A stretch of 64,000 bases of DNA from Echinostoma caproni (taxonomy: Eukaryota > Platyhelminthes > Trematoda > Plagiorchiida > Echinostomatidae), in assembly GCA_900618425.1 (NCBI GenBank), contig UZAN01040040.1, forward strand, positions 9,148 through 73,147. The letters are read 5' to 3'. Below the pieces are notes generated by a model. The model made no database searches. It saw only the letters and a list, made by a program, of their open reading frames with translations, and was not told where the DNA came from. The translations under genes and the position numbers were made by a program. Within the stretch, counting starts at the first letter, position 1; each line of letters begins with the position of its first letter. This document shows positions 48,301 through 60,022 of this stretch, piece by piece.

Positions 48301-49703
48301 AGATGTAATGTGAAGTAACCGCTTGTGTTGAGGAACTAATACCCGTATCCTGTAACTTTTGGCTAATGTGGCGACCAGAAACAGATAATAAATTACAGTT
48401 CCGTGATTGATCCGATGATTGAATATTAACGACAGTCTAATATCCCGAATACGCATGGGCCAGGTCCGGTGGTAATAAAGAAAAAAACACGTCGCACAAT
48501 TAGACAGACAGAGAGAGGTAGAGAGAGATTGATGCCATGGCTCCACAACAAACATCCGAGGTTGTTAAACGCCTGCCCGACTATTTCTGACCACATGCTA
48601 CCCCATGACCAAAGCCACTAATAACAACGGAGTCAGTTCTGAAGTAAAGATGACCTCCCTGCCAGCCCTGGAGAAGCATTTAGTGAAATGAAATGTATAA
48701 CATATCGAATTACTTTAAATTGGTTTTGATATCAATGGGATTTCGTAATATAGGCCATATTATCAACATTATTTATTCCTTGAGAGCAAGTCACTTCTAG
48801 TGGATGGTGAACCAAATGAAACCTTCTGTACAAGGAACTATTGGGGATTTCAAACATATATTGTCATATAAAGTAGTTAGAGATGGACATACTCTCTCTA
48901 ATCCGATCTGATGTTTACTGGTGTACTGGATAAAAAAATTTATTTTTTGATTCTCCATTTCCGAATAAATAATTGCATAAGGTAGTTCTACCTACGGGTT
49001 TAAAGGCTGTTATCATGTCGAAAATTCCGTGATTATCAAGTTTAACATAAGCGGATATATTTAAGCACCTGACAAGGAGAGAGGGTGTGTTTGATGAATG
49101 AAGCGATGACTGTGCATTCCCTAAAGCGTCTAACAAATGCTCATGGATAAAGAGAAACAAAGTCACACACAAACACACACACGGGCTATTTAAGAGGAAG
49201 AAACATCTTTGTCAATCTTGAGGATCTTTTGCAACTTCAGTGAAAAAAGAAACAAATCCAATACATGAAAAAAATCACTAGAACAACCAACCTAGTTTAT
49301 TTTACTCAGTTTCCCAAAAACTGCCCCCAGTTTACTCAAATGTTTTCCAAGCGAAGAAAGTACGCTGTACATGCGATGAAACCAGACTTTCTGTAGACAG
49401 TATTAACATTCACAAAATAGAATGCTGTAAAAAGAAATATTGACTCGCAGTTTAATATTAAAGTTTGATAAAGCATTGATTTTACGAGGGTTAAAGCATC
49501 AAAAGAATTTTTTCAGCGAACATTCCCATTACAGCACGGAAACGAATTGAAACGTTTCACGTTTGACAAATGCCTGTAGGCGAAATGTCACTCGGGAGCA
49601 AAGAACAGAAATACTTTTTAAATCAACTTCAGCCGCGACTATAGATTAATTTGCGCAAAAAAGCGGAGGGTCCGGGGTTCGTTGTGTAAAGGTATTTTCC
49701 ATT
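45343..49703. other. No recognisable feature
   Basis: Frames of 60-120 codons, including minus 48193-48555, show no known domain. Nothing else stands out. Confidence 0.45.
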
Positions 49704-50109
49704 TGTCACCTCTAGAAGGACTGCAGGGCATACTACTTTGGTTAGGTTTCAAATAGTGCGTGGTGATCCCAGCCTACGAGCTGATGCGTACCACAGAGCG
49801 ACACGTTACAGTTTTCGGACAACTGTGATCAAGCAAGCTTCGCAGCTGACGTCAGCAAAGCACGTACGTGTCACAGCTTCTGGACTACAAACCATAGGCC
49901 GACTGCACCAACCAATCAGAAGCCGTGCGGTTCAGACGGAAGATGAACAATACCAGAAACACTAGCACGCGATTGGCAGAGGCCTGGATTACCAATGAAC
50001 TTATTTTGTAAATATTATTTAATCCCCCATATTGTTTCCAATAAATGAACTGCTATTCCTGTGATCATTTACTCGCGTCTCGGTTACGTGGAATACTATC
50101 GTGCTTACA
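49704..50109 (+). mobile_element. LTR-like sequence of a retrotransposon
   Basis: The sequence begins TGTCACC and ends GCTTACA, the TGT...ACA termini common in LTRs. It contains AATAAA at about 50040, followed by a U5-like stretch 'actcgcgtctcggttacg'. The next bases, TGGCGTCCGTAATTTC, start with TGG as a primer-binding site would. The sequence is similar to a minus-strand stretch at 57.3-57.6 kb in both the U3 ('gatcccagc') and R/U5 parts. Ty3/gypsy is likely but not shown. No matching second LTR or coding region lies beside it. Confidence 0.5.
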
Positions 50110-52069
50110 TGGCGTCCGTAATTTCTAATTCGTGGTTCGTATTTCTTGATCAGTGCGTACTACAACTACTAAAAATATTGCATAGTGCCTAAAGACAACG
50201 AGTGCAGTTTTGATTGAAAATATAACCTTCATAAAAATGTCAATTACTGTCATATAAAGCGCATGATTTAATGTATAGAAGTACACCGCTTAGTCACTCC
50301 GCCCAATGTAAACCTTGTAGAAGAATTTGAAGAGAAAATATGTAGGCTCCCAAAGATTCGTTGTGCTTTCCCACAAACAGGCGTCCTGTTGCGTAAAATG
50401 CTGAATGACAAAGAAGATTGATGATATTTTCTGGGATTAGTGATGAGCCGGAAAACAGCGAGATAGATAGATATGTAATACCAATGTGAGTCATCGGTAC
50501 TTCAGTACAAGTTTCTTCCTCTTCATACCGGGATGCACCGCAAAGAGAAACCCCAACACAGATCACCATACCACATTTAAAAGATATCTTCAATATCAAT
50601 TGTGAGTACTCATTTTATCAGTCACTCCAACCCCTGGTGTGTACGTTTTTCCGAATGGTCATAAGAATCGTAGACACTGGTAACCGAGTTTCAGGGATCA
50701 TATGCCTGGCAAAAACTGAAGGTTACGCTGTTAGGAAGTGGGGGACCTTCAGAATATCGCTCAGAACAAAAGACATCCGAGGTGAGATTAGGTATTAGGC
50801 TGGTGATCCTGATCGTCGATAGATGCACGTTATGGAAGAAAAAAGATGTTGATATTCGACAAAAACCGAGTGTAACAAACGACATCGTTCAGACACCTCC
50901 AATGCGCTGCTCTCAATTGTGCGCCAGTGAACTAACAAATATGGTCTTAAGAGGAAAAAAGTGTTCCTTCTTTTAAAAGGTATGAAAAATTATTCAACAC
51001 TACTTTGAACAGGTTTGTGTTAATTTACTCACATCACATTCGACACAAACCGTCGGCTTTTTCTAGCGGTCTGGAAAAACTAGTGAGATGGAATGCAATG
51101 TGTAACATTATACGTCATCAGGTCGTACTCCGACCTTAAATGTTTGGTACGTAAGTGGAGCATTGGATGCACCTTAAGTGCGCTGGTTTGATTGGCAGTT
51201 CATTTGATCTTGAACTAGAGAAAAATAATGCTTATTATCAGTAGTATGAACGTGCAACCGAAAAACCATTCCTGAATCGGAATAGAGTTGTTATTTTCAT
51301 TACTAAATGTGAACTACTGAAGATTTCTGTCTTAAGTAATAAGCAACCCAGTTCAAATGCCGAGTGCTTAACTCAACCGACTATCCACTACTGAGGGCTT
51401 CATTCGAAGAAGCCTGTAGTTTAAAGACATGATTTCCTTAAACCAGTGGTCCTGATTTCAGGTATTATGTATTGTATTGTAATGTGTGTAACCGTTGCAG
51501 GCACTGAAACTTAAAATTCAAATTCAAAATCCTATACATGCCCAACGTCACAAAGTACATATTTAACAGGGAGAAAATGTCTGTAAACATGAGGACATTT
51601 CATAATGAAAGGTTAAGACAAAGTTCACTCGTTCTCCCTTGCTTGTGATTAAACGTGCTAGATCGGGTACAGGTGAATTTCGGTGAGCGTTTATTCGAGA
51701 CGGCGGAATCGAGAGCCTATGGAGGGACGGGAACGGCAACGTGTCAGTTCTGCGTGCAATGGGTGATCAAGATCTGTGACGATACTTTCAGCAAATTTCA
51801 CACAGGAAGTTACGTGATATTCTCAACAATTCACAGGAATAGAGAAAGTGCGGTCAATAATAGGTAGACGGCGGCGTGAAACTTTCGAATCCTGTTTGGG
51901 TAAGTCAGGAAAAATAACTGGGGAACAATAAAGTAAGATGAGGAAAACACTCTAATAAACAAAGGTGGAAATAACTGACTGCGATGCGCAGAACTGCCCG
52001 CTTTTTCAAATTTGAAATGATAGGCACCGCAGTTTACGAATACAGTTGTGGATGTGAGTTGACCAGTGG
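50110..52069. other. No recognisable feature
   Basis: The first ~100 bases may be the internal 5' region of an LTR element. Otherwise only unrecognised short frames are present. Confidence 0.45.
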
Positions 52070-52250
52070 GCGGTGGTGGCACGGTGGAAACGTCACCAAA
52101 TTATCACCTCGGAGGACGAGTATTCGAAACCCACCACCACCGCCGCCTGACTTTCCCCATTATGTGTGTTGTACGGCAGCCCTTTGATTGGCCGCTTCCT
52201 CCTTCCTGATAAATGTTTCATTGCATAGTCAATAGAAGGAAGTTAAAAGA
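52070..52250 (+). repeat. SINE-A copy, nearly full length
   Basis: GGCGGTGGTGGCACGGTGGA opens the copy. The B box is slightly changed (GTATTCGAAACCC) and CCACCACCACCGCCGCC closes the stem. 'ctgactttccccatt', 'ggcagccctttgattggcc', 'cctccttcctgataaatg' and 'aatagaaggaagttaaaa' follow. Its 3' end touches the truncated end of the minus-strand LINE at 52255. Confidence 0.75.
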
Positions 52251-52254
52251 TAAA

Positions 52255-53349
52255 GAAAACAAGTTGAAAAGAAAAGATTGCTATCTGTGGTTACACCAAG
52301 ATATTTGACACAGTTCACCCCGGATAAAGGATTGTTAATAATAGTTGTCTGTCGGATATGGGGAGCGAGCAAAACTATATAAACACTCAACACTTTTACT
52401 GGGGCTTATGGTTAGCCCCGACAAGGAGGAGAATGACTGAATTCGATCAAGATTGTTGGTGGAGGAGCTTAGATCGGAGTAATAAGAAATGCGTTGGCAC
52501 AGCACATCGTCATCTGCATATTTCAAAATACGTGCAGGAGAAACACAAGGAATATCACAAATATAAATGCAAAATAAGTATAAGGATAGAGCAGCTCATT
52601 GAAGAACTCCGGAGTTGTTGACTAAGTGTTTGGATGAAGACTTCCCCAATCTATTGGTTTGTATTCTATTAGTAAAATAGTTGAATAGCCAAGCTAAGAA
52701 TTGCTTGGGGCATTCAAACGATTCCAGGTTTTCGTAACAACTTTGATCGCGGAATGGAATCAAATGCATAAGGGTAGTCAAGACTAGCACACCGAACAGA
52801 TCTAACCGAGTTGTTCGAAGGTTTAGTGAGAAAATGAAAAAGGGTGGAGACCGCGTCCATAGTGAATCTATTAGGCTTGTAAGCAAACCGTAAAGGATCA
52901 CTGGGAGTGCCTATAGACTGCTGAAGGCGTTAGAGGATAACCTTTTCAGTTAAATTAAGAGCTGAAGATGTTAATGCTATCGGACGAAACTCTTTGGAGA
53001 GGATAGTAGATTTGAATACTTCGGGCATCGGTATGATTGTGACCGGTTACCAACAGTCGGGGATAGTAGAAGGATTATGAGATTCATTTACATTGGAGGT
53101 GATTGTCCCATCTGGGGAAGCTGCACCAAATTTGAAGAAGGCTGGAGGTAAATCATCCGGATCAGCAGCATAAGACGCATTGTAGCCATTTAAAAGTTTT
53201 ACTACATCACAATTTGAAAGTGGCTCCATATTATAAACTTTGTGACGAGTAGGCAGGAAGAATGTCCGATGAATAGCGCATGAATGCTGCATTGAGATCA
53301 TCAACTTCCACATCCACGTCCAGCTCCGACCGTGTTTTCTTCCTTCCAC
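52255..53349 (-). pseudogene. LINE reverse transcriptase remnant
   Basis: Minus strand, in order: LSNCDVVKLLNGYNASYAADP then DDLPPAFFKF (K-S-x-G-P-D-x-L/I-P/H block, 53047-53349). ITSNVNESHNPSTIPDCW follows, then after stops VTIIPMPK. After a frameshift come FLAWLFNYFTNRIQTN and NNSGVLQ (52596-52901; usually S-G-V-P-Q-G). The 63-codon frame 52335-52526 starts MKYADDDVLC, containing the catalytic A-D-D, and YLGVTTDS near 52280 is the thumb K-Y-L-G-V block. The catalytic centre is preserved but the frame is broken several times. The 3' side ends against a SINE-A copy. CR1/Jockey-group is likely, and it is a different lineage from the LINE at 23-25 kb. Confidence 0.8.
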
Positions 53350-53568
53350 AGAGAAGTCTGATGCCTTACAACAGATGTTTCCTGTTTCCAGTTCTCAGAA
53401 TTCTATTGGAGAATAACGCGTTTCATCTATTCATTTCAGTTTTGATAATAAAAGGTATAAACGAGTCCAGGAATGACATAATATCTGACGGTGTACACTA
53501 AGGTGCTATATACAAGTTAGTGAAAACTGTGTGAGTAAAACGAGAAAAACTTTGGTGACATTGCAAGT

Positions 53569-53946
53569 TTAGGCAATCAATACCTTTTGAGCAGTAGTGA
53601 AAGATAACATGGGTCTTGCCGCACCCCCTCCAGTCTTCTTTTCCCCGGTTCCACGATCCTGTCGATAAACATGAAAACCGTCTATTGGCACCAGAGTGTC
53701 ATCTACGTCCTTATTCAACCAGGATACTAGTACACAGAATGCACAAGTGTTCATATGAGTCCATGACTGGAGGACACGAGTTAAATCTGACAGTTTTGGA
53801 AACCGGGACCGAGTGTTAGTGCTGACCAATTGGCGGGGTGGGATAGTCATCTTGACCAAAGAGCAACTTGCCATCCAGCACGCTCGCGTTGTTCGGTCCA
53901 TCGAGACAGTGAGAAACTGGAGTCGTACAAACCAGTTAACTATCAA
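53569..53946 (-). pseudogene. LINE AP-endonuclease N-terminal remnant
   Basis: The 125-codon minus frame contains LVSTNTRSRFPKLSDLTRVL, then VSWLNKDVDDTLVPIDGF and RQDRGTGEKKTGGG. These match the N-x-R-S-L block, the T-E-T-W-L-N-x-x-V block and the G-Y-x-x-x-R-x-D-R-x-x-x-x-G-G-G-V block of LINE endonucleases. The catalytic Glu of T-E-T/S-W has been lost (V-S-W-L). The part of the endonuclease that should follow is missing, so about 500 bases seem deleted between this piece and the RT piece at 53349. Confidence 0.75.
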
Positions 53947-55787
53947 AAGATGTCCTGGAACGTTTTAAACAAATAATTTAAACTCGTGAGTAACGCTGAC
54001 GTATGATATTGAGTGAAAATGCGAAACTTCCAACACCGTGACGGAGAGCGTGTAAGTGTAGCGCAGCCAATAGAAAGGAGCGCAGTCAAATAAACTGGCG
54101 TTAGTATAGAAGACTAAGTTGTTCTCATTCAGTTCTCCGGACAATATGACGATCCCTAAGTTAAATAATAGCCTCGGTCCGAAGCAAAAGATTGAATCTG
54201 CACATTACTTTCTGTAAAGCTTCTTTCCACTCAATCTGTCGTTCACCGAGATCCATCATTTTTTTTCATTTGGTTCTATCTGTATATTCGTATTACACCA
54301 CGTACACAAACTGACCTCCTCCGTCTCCAAGTGGGGGGAGGGCATTGCGTTCTTTCGCCTTTCTTAGTCTCGACACATACAAAGGTCACTTGTACACACC
54401 AGTGCAACTCAAGGATCAAATGACACAATAAAAGTTCACATCTTGACCTGAGAACAGAACAAAACCGCAATCACATTCTCCGTGTGTTGCATAAACCACA
54501 GTCTTTGGCTTTTTCTCAAGGGGACAACAAGGATCGGTTAGCCTATTCTTGATCGATCACCGCTGTGTGTTTTGAGGTGAAAGTGGTGAGCTTTGATAGT
54601 AATTTATGTTAATTGGCTATTTTTTCGCTACCCTTTTCAGTCGTACAAAGTACCGCAACCAAATAATGTGGACACTCGATTTTTATCTTCCATCTTAACT
54701 TTTCACGTCTCCTTACTTCCCCCTTTGACTTGTGAAAAAAAACATCTTTTGTGTTCCGACCACGGTGTGATTTCTGGGAACGCCCTTGGTTGTTTGTGCA
54801 CTTCTTTCTAATCTGATCACTTTCTACAATTATTTTCTTATTTGTGCATACGTTTTCTCTTCACTTCTTTAAGACTGGAAACCACTATCCCTTGAAAAAT
54901 TTGCTCATATTTTTTCGCGCTGAGTCAGGCTGTAAGGTAAGACCTTCCCGAACTATTGCATATTCTTAAATCGATCCTACCACTGTTGTTGCTCCCACTG
55001 TTGCGATGAGCAAAATCACAAACAAAAATCCAGTAGTGACTTCAAGCTAAGCGAAAATTATGTTCTGCATTTTGTGAGGGAATAAGCACAGTTTTTAATT
55101 CCTTAACAAACAGTTCCACAAAACACCGGGTATTCATTCTCCCTCTGATGGGAGATGTGGCTAGAAATCTGCTTCTAGGTTTATCCTTGGAATCAGAATT
55201 GTTTGCATTTCTAAGACAGAAATATATCACACTAGTTGTACTGGATGCTTGAGCGCCTCTGTTGGCCATACTCTTAGCCTTCAGTATTTGTAATGGTTTT
55301 TCCCAGCTACTGAGAAACTGACACGTGTCATCTGTACACGAAGTACTCATTCATTAAAACCCCATAATAACCCGTCTTGAACGTACTCTGAGGGATATAA
55401 AACAAGCAATTTTGAATCCATTTGTAGTCATTCAGAAAGTGACGTATTGTTTGATCATATTCATTATAAGTTGTGTTTTCATGATTCCATCATCGAAACA
55501 AAATGGGTACGAAGCATTATGCCCAAGATTGCCAAAGGTTTCAGCACGACGAGTGAGCGGCGAAATTTTTCGCTTATGGATTCTCATCGAGTTAAATCAC
55601 ATGCACAAGAAATTTCTTCACTGGGGACAGTTCAATCTCAGATTCGAATCGATGAAATCTTGCTAAAAGTGCTACCGGTAACCTCATGGGTTCTCTCATC
55701 CGATAACCATTAATGGTGCGTTTATTTATTCTTTTCAACGGGAACAGGACACGAGTCGTTTCATGTTTGTATTTCATGTTTGTATTA
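53947..55787. other. No recognisable feature
   Basis: A 102-codon minus frame at 55042-55350 is unrecognised. A 13-bp tandem duplication (tttcatgtttgta twice) lies at about 55759-55784. Confidence 0.4.
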
Positions 55788-56166
55788 GCATCATCATCAG
55801 CATCATGCAGCGAACTACAGTCAAGCGAACTTCAGTGCTCGCTGCCAAACTCGCAATGCATACAAGGTTAGTGGTAAAATTTAAGGTGGACACGGATTGG
55901 ATCTATTTTGAGGGAGGGAGAAGAAGATGAGCCACTATGGTCAACACACAGAGTACGCAATCGAACTCTGCATACATACCGTTTCAAGCATTCTGACCTG
56001 ATAAGAAACGAAGACAAGAACACCACTGCTGCCGGTTCGCTGCCATATCCCTCAGTGTCTCCAACCAAGCAGTTGTGGAGTCTTTCGGACCCCAAACTGG
56101 AAGGCGCATGATACCTACTCCACCTAATGGTTCTGTGCATTTCTTCATGCCTCGTTTCCACGTCAT
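55788..56166 (-). pseudogene. RTE-type LINE C-terminus and 3' UTR (sense part)
   Basis: The minus frame 56166-55984 reads MTWKRGMKKCTEPL, VGIMRLPVWGPKDSTTAWLE, TLRDMAANRQQWCSCLRFL and then stop. This is the conserved end of trematode RTE-like ORF2 proteins (W-x-x-x-x-K, R-L-P-G-W-G-P-R-D, W-L-E-T-L-x-D-M-A-x-N-R-x-Q-W). The 3' UTR holds 'tgcgagtttggcagcgag' (minus strand, about 55840-55857), shared with 63.3 kb. It ends in ATGATG-type repeats at about 55786-55812, as RTE elements do in place of poly(A). Confidence 0.75.
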
Positions 56167-56400
56167 CTGGCGAAAATCAGTGTTTACGTAGTTTAGCTCA
56201 CGTGGGATGGAGCGAAAGGGTTAGTAACCTGGATGTAAGCTGTCGTGTGATTGGAAGTCTGTCAGGCATAAACCTCGTAGCACATCGAATTCAGTTTAGT
56301 AGGCTTCGATCGCTGGGGCACGTATTGCGTATGCCCAGCTACTGTCTACCACATAGAGTCTTATTCGCTGTAGTCGCTCCGGACTGGAGCAGTGGCTGCT
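56167..56400 (+). pseudogene. RTE-type LINE, inverted upstream part
   Basis: The plus frame gives CLRSLAHVGWSERVSNLDV, CRVIG and RLRSLGHVLRMPSYCLPHRV, ending LFAVVAPDW. In intact relatives this block (C-L-R-S-I-A, W-x-x-R-V-S-N, L-R-W-L-G-H-V-L-R-M-P) lies directly N-terminal to the block now found on the minus strand at 56166-55984. The two parts therefore meet head to head within about ten bases of 56166. The reading frame is intact across this piece. Confidence 0.75.
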
Positions 56401-57324
56401 TCAATCCACGTGTACCTCTCAAGCTCTCAACATAGCCAAGATAGTGAGCAGTACTTGAACTATTGACAACAGAGCTCCATAGTAACATTTCAAAGACATC
56501 CTGTCTAGAACTACAATTTTCACCTCGGCCTCTAAGATCCCTCCACTAGCATGTGGTAACCACGCCACGCACATCATCTTCCACCGTGACGCATTTCCAG
56601 CGTGTCAAAATGAAAGTGCAGATGATTCAGTAATTTGTAAAATAAGTATGGGAAAGGAAAACAAGTAACATAGAGTTTCTTCGGGAGGGGAAAAAACTTC
56701 ATCAATCAGAATGGTCGGGTAAATGGTATTCTGTGATCAAAATACGTTCAGTTCCCTGGTGACAATGAAATTTGTTTTCGAAATGGCGTACTGGACAGAA
56801 TTTTTATCACAAGCCATGGTTTACTATTGTTAGTCAAATCTATAATCTAAGAAAACACGTGTGGATAAAAATGCTACGAGAAAAGTAGTATGATCAAAAC
56901 TTACCTTGCATTGCAAAGTCGGTGAAACTACTTGTTGAAATACCGGCGGATTTTGTGACACAGACCGTTTATTGACCGTTTATTGAGGTCATTTTTTCGG
57001 TACTGAATGATGTTGATTTTTTTGTCAATCTCTAATAAGCACTTATCGCTAACCTACTGTAAGGGGTTTCCGGTATGGACTGGAGAATAGTTACAATGAG
57101 AGCGGAGGATAAGAAATGCTAGTTGATGTGCGTTCCACTAACATCTGTGGTCAACCTTAAACTCCACCATCGAATTCGGACATTTTCACCACCCACTTAC
57201 TCCATTCCCTCTTGTGTTGCACCAGCACATACACGCATATTCGGATGACCTACTGCAGTATTCACGTTACCACACGAATCACGGATCATGCGTCAGAACC
57301 GCATTGGAATCACGGAATCGCGCT
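56401..57324. other. No recognisable feature
   Basis: A short tandem repeat (gaccgtttatt twice) lies near 56963-56986. Otherwise nothing is seen. Confidence 0.45.
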
Positions 57325-57630
57325 TGTAGTCGTCTACTGAAGTCTACGGTCAACGAGACACAGGAATAAAACCACAGAAGCAGTGTTTCGTTTATTGAAA
57401 CAAATTAATGAAATTTAGCACTATCTTAATAGTAACATCATTGGTTAAACACGCGTAAACCAATGACCGTTTGTGTTCTCTTCGTCATGGTATTCCTGGT
57501 TGAACTGCCCAGCTTTTGATTATTCCAGGCAATTGTCCCGAAACTTTAACGCACAACTTCTGAGCTGGGATCATCTCGAAAGGCTGAACCACCACACTGG
57601 AACCACTGGAACCACCACGGCTGGAAAACA
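57325..57630 (-). mobile_element. LTR-like sequence related to the one at 49.7-50.1 kb
   Basis: On the minus strand it shares 'gatcccagct' and 'tttcggga' (U3), 'gtttcaataaacgaa' with AATAAA, and 'cctgtgtctcgttgacc' (U5). It ends GACTACA, followed by AGCGCGATTCCGTGATT, which parallels the primer-site-like flank of the other copy. The left (5') limit on the minus strand is uncertain. A shorter end at 57630 or a longer one at 57740, both beginning TGT, are possible. Confidence 0.4.
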
Positions 57631-57670
57631 GAATAATTAAAAATATGTGTGGATGATGATCGTGGCAGTG

Positions 57671-57702
57671 TCGATGTCGTCGTTGTCGTTGTTGTTGTTG
57701 TT
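57671..57702. repeat. (GTC/GTT)n trinucleotide repeat
   Basis: GTC units grading into GTT units, ending in four pure GTT copies. Confidence 0.9.
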
Positions 57703-59849
57703 TTCTGGTTCACAACCAAGTTGATCTTATCTGCTCACAGTTCTATTACAACTTTGAATCTAATTTTGGCTTACTATTGCATACTGTTGTTCTACTTCTA
57801 ACCCTTCAAACGTGACGTTTTCCGGTGACAGGATTCCCTAAAGACTGTATTGCAACATAAAGTTCACCAGTCATCAGTCAATCAAGTTCATTTGTATTAG
57901 TATTGCCTTATATTTTCATGACTTCTGCGCAACTCAGCTGGTCACAGATGCTCGCCCCCGGATCACGTGCTTGTGAATTATTCATCTAGTTGCTTCGCGT
58001 GTGTCTATCATGCGGTAGTTGTTAGATAATATCGACCGGTTTTCCGAACCCAACTGTGTCTCTCATCCACAAGAACGACCCAAAAGTTGCTTTGCTATTA
58101 CCTCTGTTTCCGGACAGTAAAGTTGTACGGGAAATCATGTCAGGCGAAACCAATAGACACTTGTCACTCACTGTATGTGTGTGTTCGTATACATATTATA
58201 TATTCAGAAAGTTTTGATGGCACGGTCTTTTCTCTCCCTGGAAGGAGATAATTAATACTCCGGGTTTAAATGCGACTGACAGATCATCCATTTTGTTGAA
58301 GCCTTGGTTTGAACTCAGTCTAACTGTATTCAAGTGTTCAGATTTGGGATTTTGTCAGAGTAAGGAAACGTTTCAACAAGATATACCCGTTCGCTCAGCA
58401 TCAGTAATGCTTCCGGGNCGGGATAAGACTAACCAAGCAAACAAAAAAGGGTAAATATCGGTTTTTTTGTCAAATATGGTTATATTGTGTTCAGCTACTC
58501 TTGTGGACTGAAGGTTCATGCATTCGAGAATATCTAGAGGATCCCGTGACAAATTAGTTGGGCATTTACCGTTCGGCAGAATATAGCGGCATATTATTTG
58601 TATTGCATATGAATCACCTGTGAGAACTGACCCAGAAATAGAAAAATGATAACCCATATCCACTCCTAAACTTGTTTATGCAGTAAACATTGCACTGGTT
58701 AAGTTTACTCAGTTTGTGATTTCTCATCAGTTTGAGAACGGAAGTTAGAATAGCACTTAAAAGAGTGTGATAGACCTACTGACTCTGGCCAGAAGGAAAT
58801 AAAAATCGGGCTTCTGTAATGAGCTAACGGATAATCATATTTGCTCGTGNCCCCCCCCGCCTCCCAGTCTGATTTTCGACATGACGTATGCCAATCAAGG
58901 TCTTCCTCAATTATGATACAGAAAGCACTGCCAGACATGAAGTCTGGTGAAACTCCAGTACGGATGGGCTACCCCGTTTCGTTTGCAGTGCTTTCTGAGG
59001 ACAGTCCAGTAGTCTACGAGTCTTGTGAATGTGAACGAAGGCGTGTGGGTGAGAATCGGTAAGTGGACGAGTGAGTGACTGGAAGCAAGAAACATTCATT
59101 GTTGTACAGCTCACCTTTCTAACCCCATTTGATCTTATTCATCTTATTCAACAAGTATGCAGAAACCTGATCTCCAGAATAGAAAATTTCTCATCCAAAA
59201 GGAAGGGTCCAAATTCTATTTATCGGTTAACAGTTCGTGAGAAAGAAATAGATCGTGCAATAGCAGGGCCTTTTAAAAATGCATTTGTGTGAAGAAAAGG
59301 GACAGGCCTTGGGTTATCTGTATCAGTGTAAAAGGAAATTCTGGTACAGTCCCCGTTGGCTTGTTTTACAATGCTGTTTATTTAAATCCTTTCCATTCGG
59401 AACGGATATCTGCTATTGTGTGCTGCACTCACTATTGATCTATCCCTGCGATTGAAGCGAAACTGTAGATTTTTCCAAGTTCCACGAATTTAATGGAAGT
59501 TAGAAAGTTATTTACAATTCAGTATCCTCTTGGCACACAAACTACTGAAAAACGTTGACAAAATGAAGCAGCCAATTGACTCATACGAGTAACTGATCCG
59601 GGTGGGTTGGGGGTGGGACAAACACCCGGAACTGTAAGACAGTTAAGACAGGTTACGCAAACTGTTTGGTCCGCATGGGCTTCAGTTGCATCAACTGTGC
59701 TCTTTGGATGCTGTGACGTGTTCTCATTTTTCGGAGGAACGTTTTCTAAACAATTGCGTTACCTTTTTAATCTACTTGGAAAGCAGACATTGCAAAATCA
59801 CGGTAAAAGTGATATTGCACCAAACGCTATCAATGTAAATCAAGTGTTT
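57703..59849. other. No recognisable feature; single Ns at 58419 and 58850
   Basis: Single ambiguous bases occur at 58419 and at 58850, the latter beside a C-run. No gene or repeat is identified. Confidence 0.45.
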
Positions 59850-60008
59850 TCTTTTTCGTATAGCGACCCAGATGTCTTGAGTTCAAACCCCATCATAGTT
59901 GCCCAACTTTACCTGTTTTGCTACGTCGCATGGCAGCCCTTTGACTGCCTGCTTCCTCCTACCTGAAAGATTTTTGTACTCTCATACGTTTAGTAAAAGA
60001 AAGCAGAA
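59850..60008 (+). repeat. SINE-A copy, head truncated or diverged
   Basis: The B box GAGTTCAAACCCC is at 59879-59891. 'ggcagccctttgactgcc' and 'cttcctcctacctgaaag' follow, then the tail 'tagtaaaagaaagcag'. The A-box arm is not clear. Its 3' end faces the 3' end of the next copy. Confidence 0.65.
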
Positions 60009-60022
60009 TATAAAAAAATGTC

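Noticed and set aside
51350..51410. Minus-strand sequence resembling a tRNA (GGTTGAGT ... GGCATTTGAACTGG)
   Set aside because: The B box is off consensus and no stems fold.
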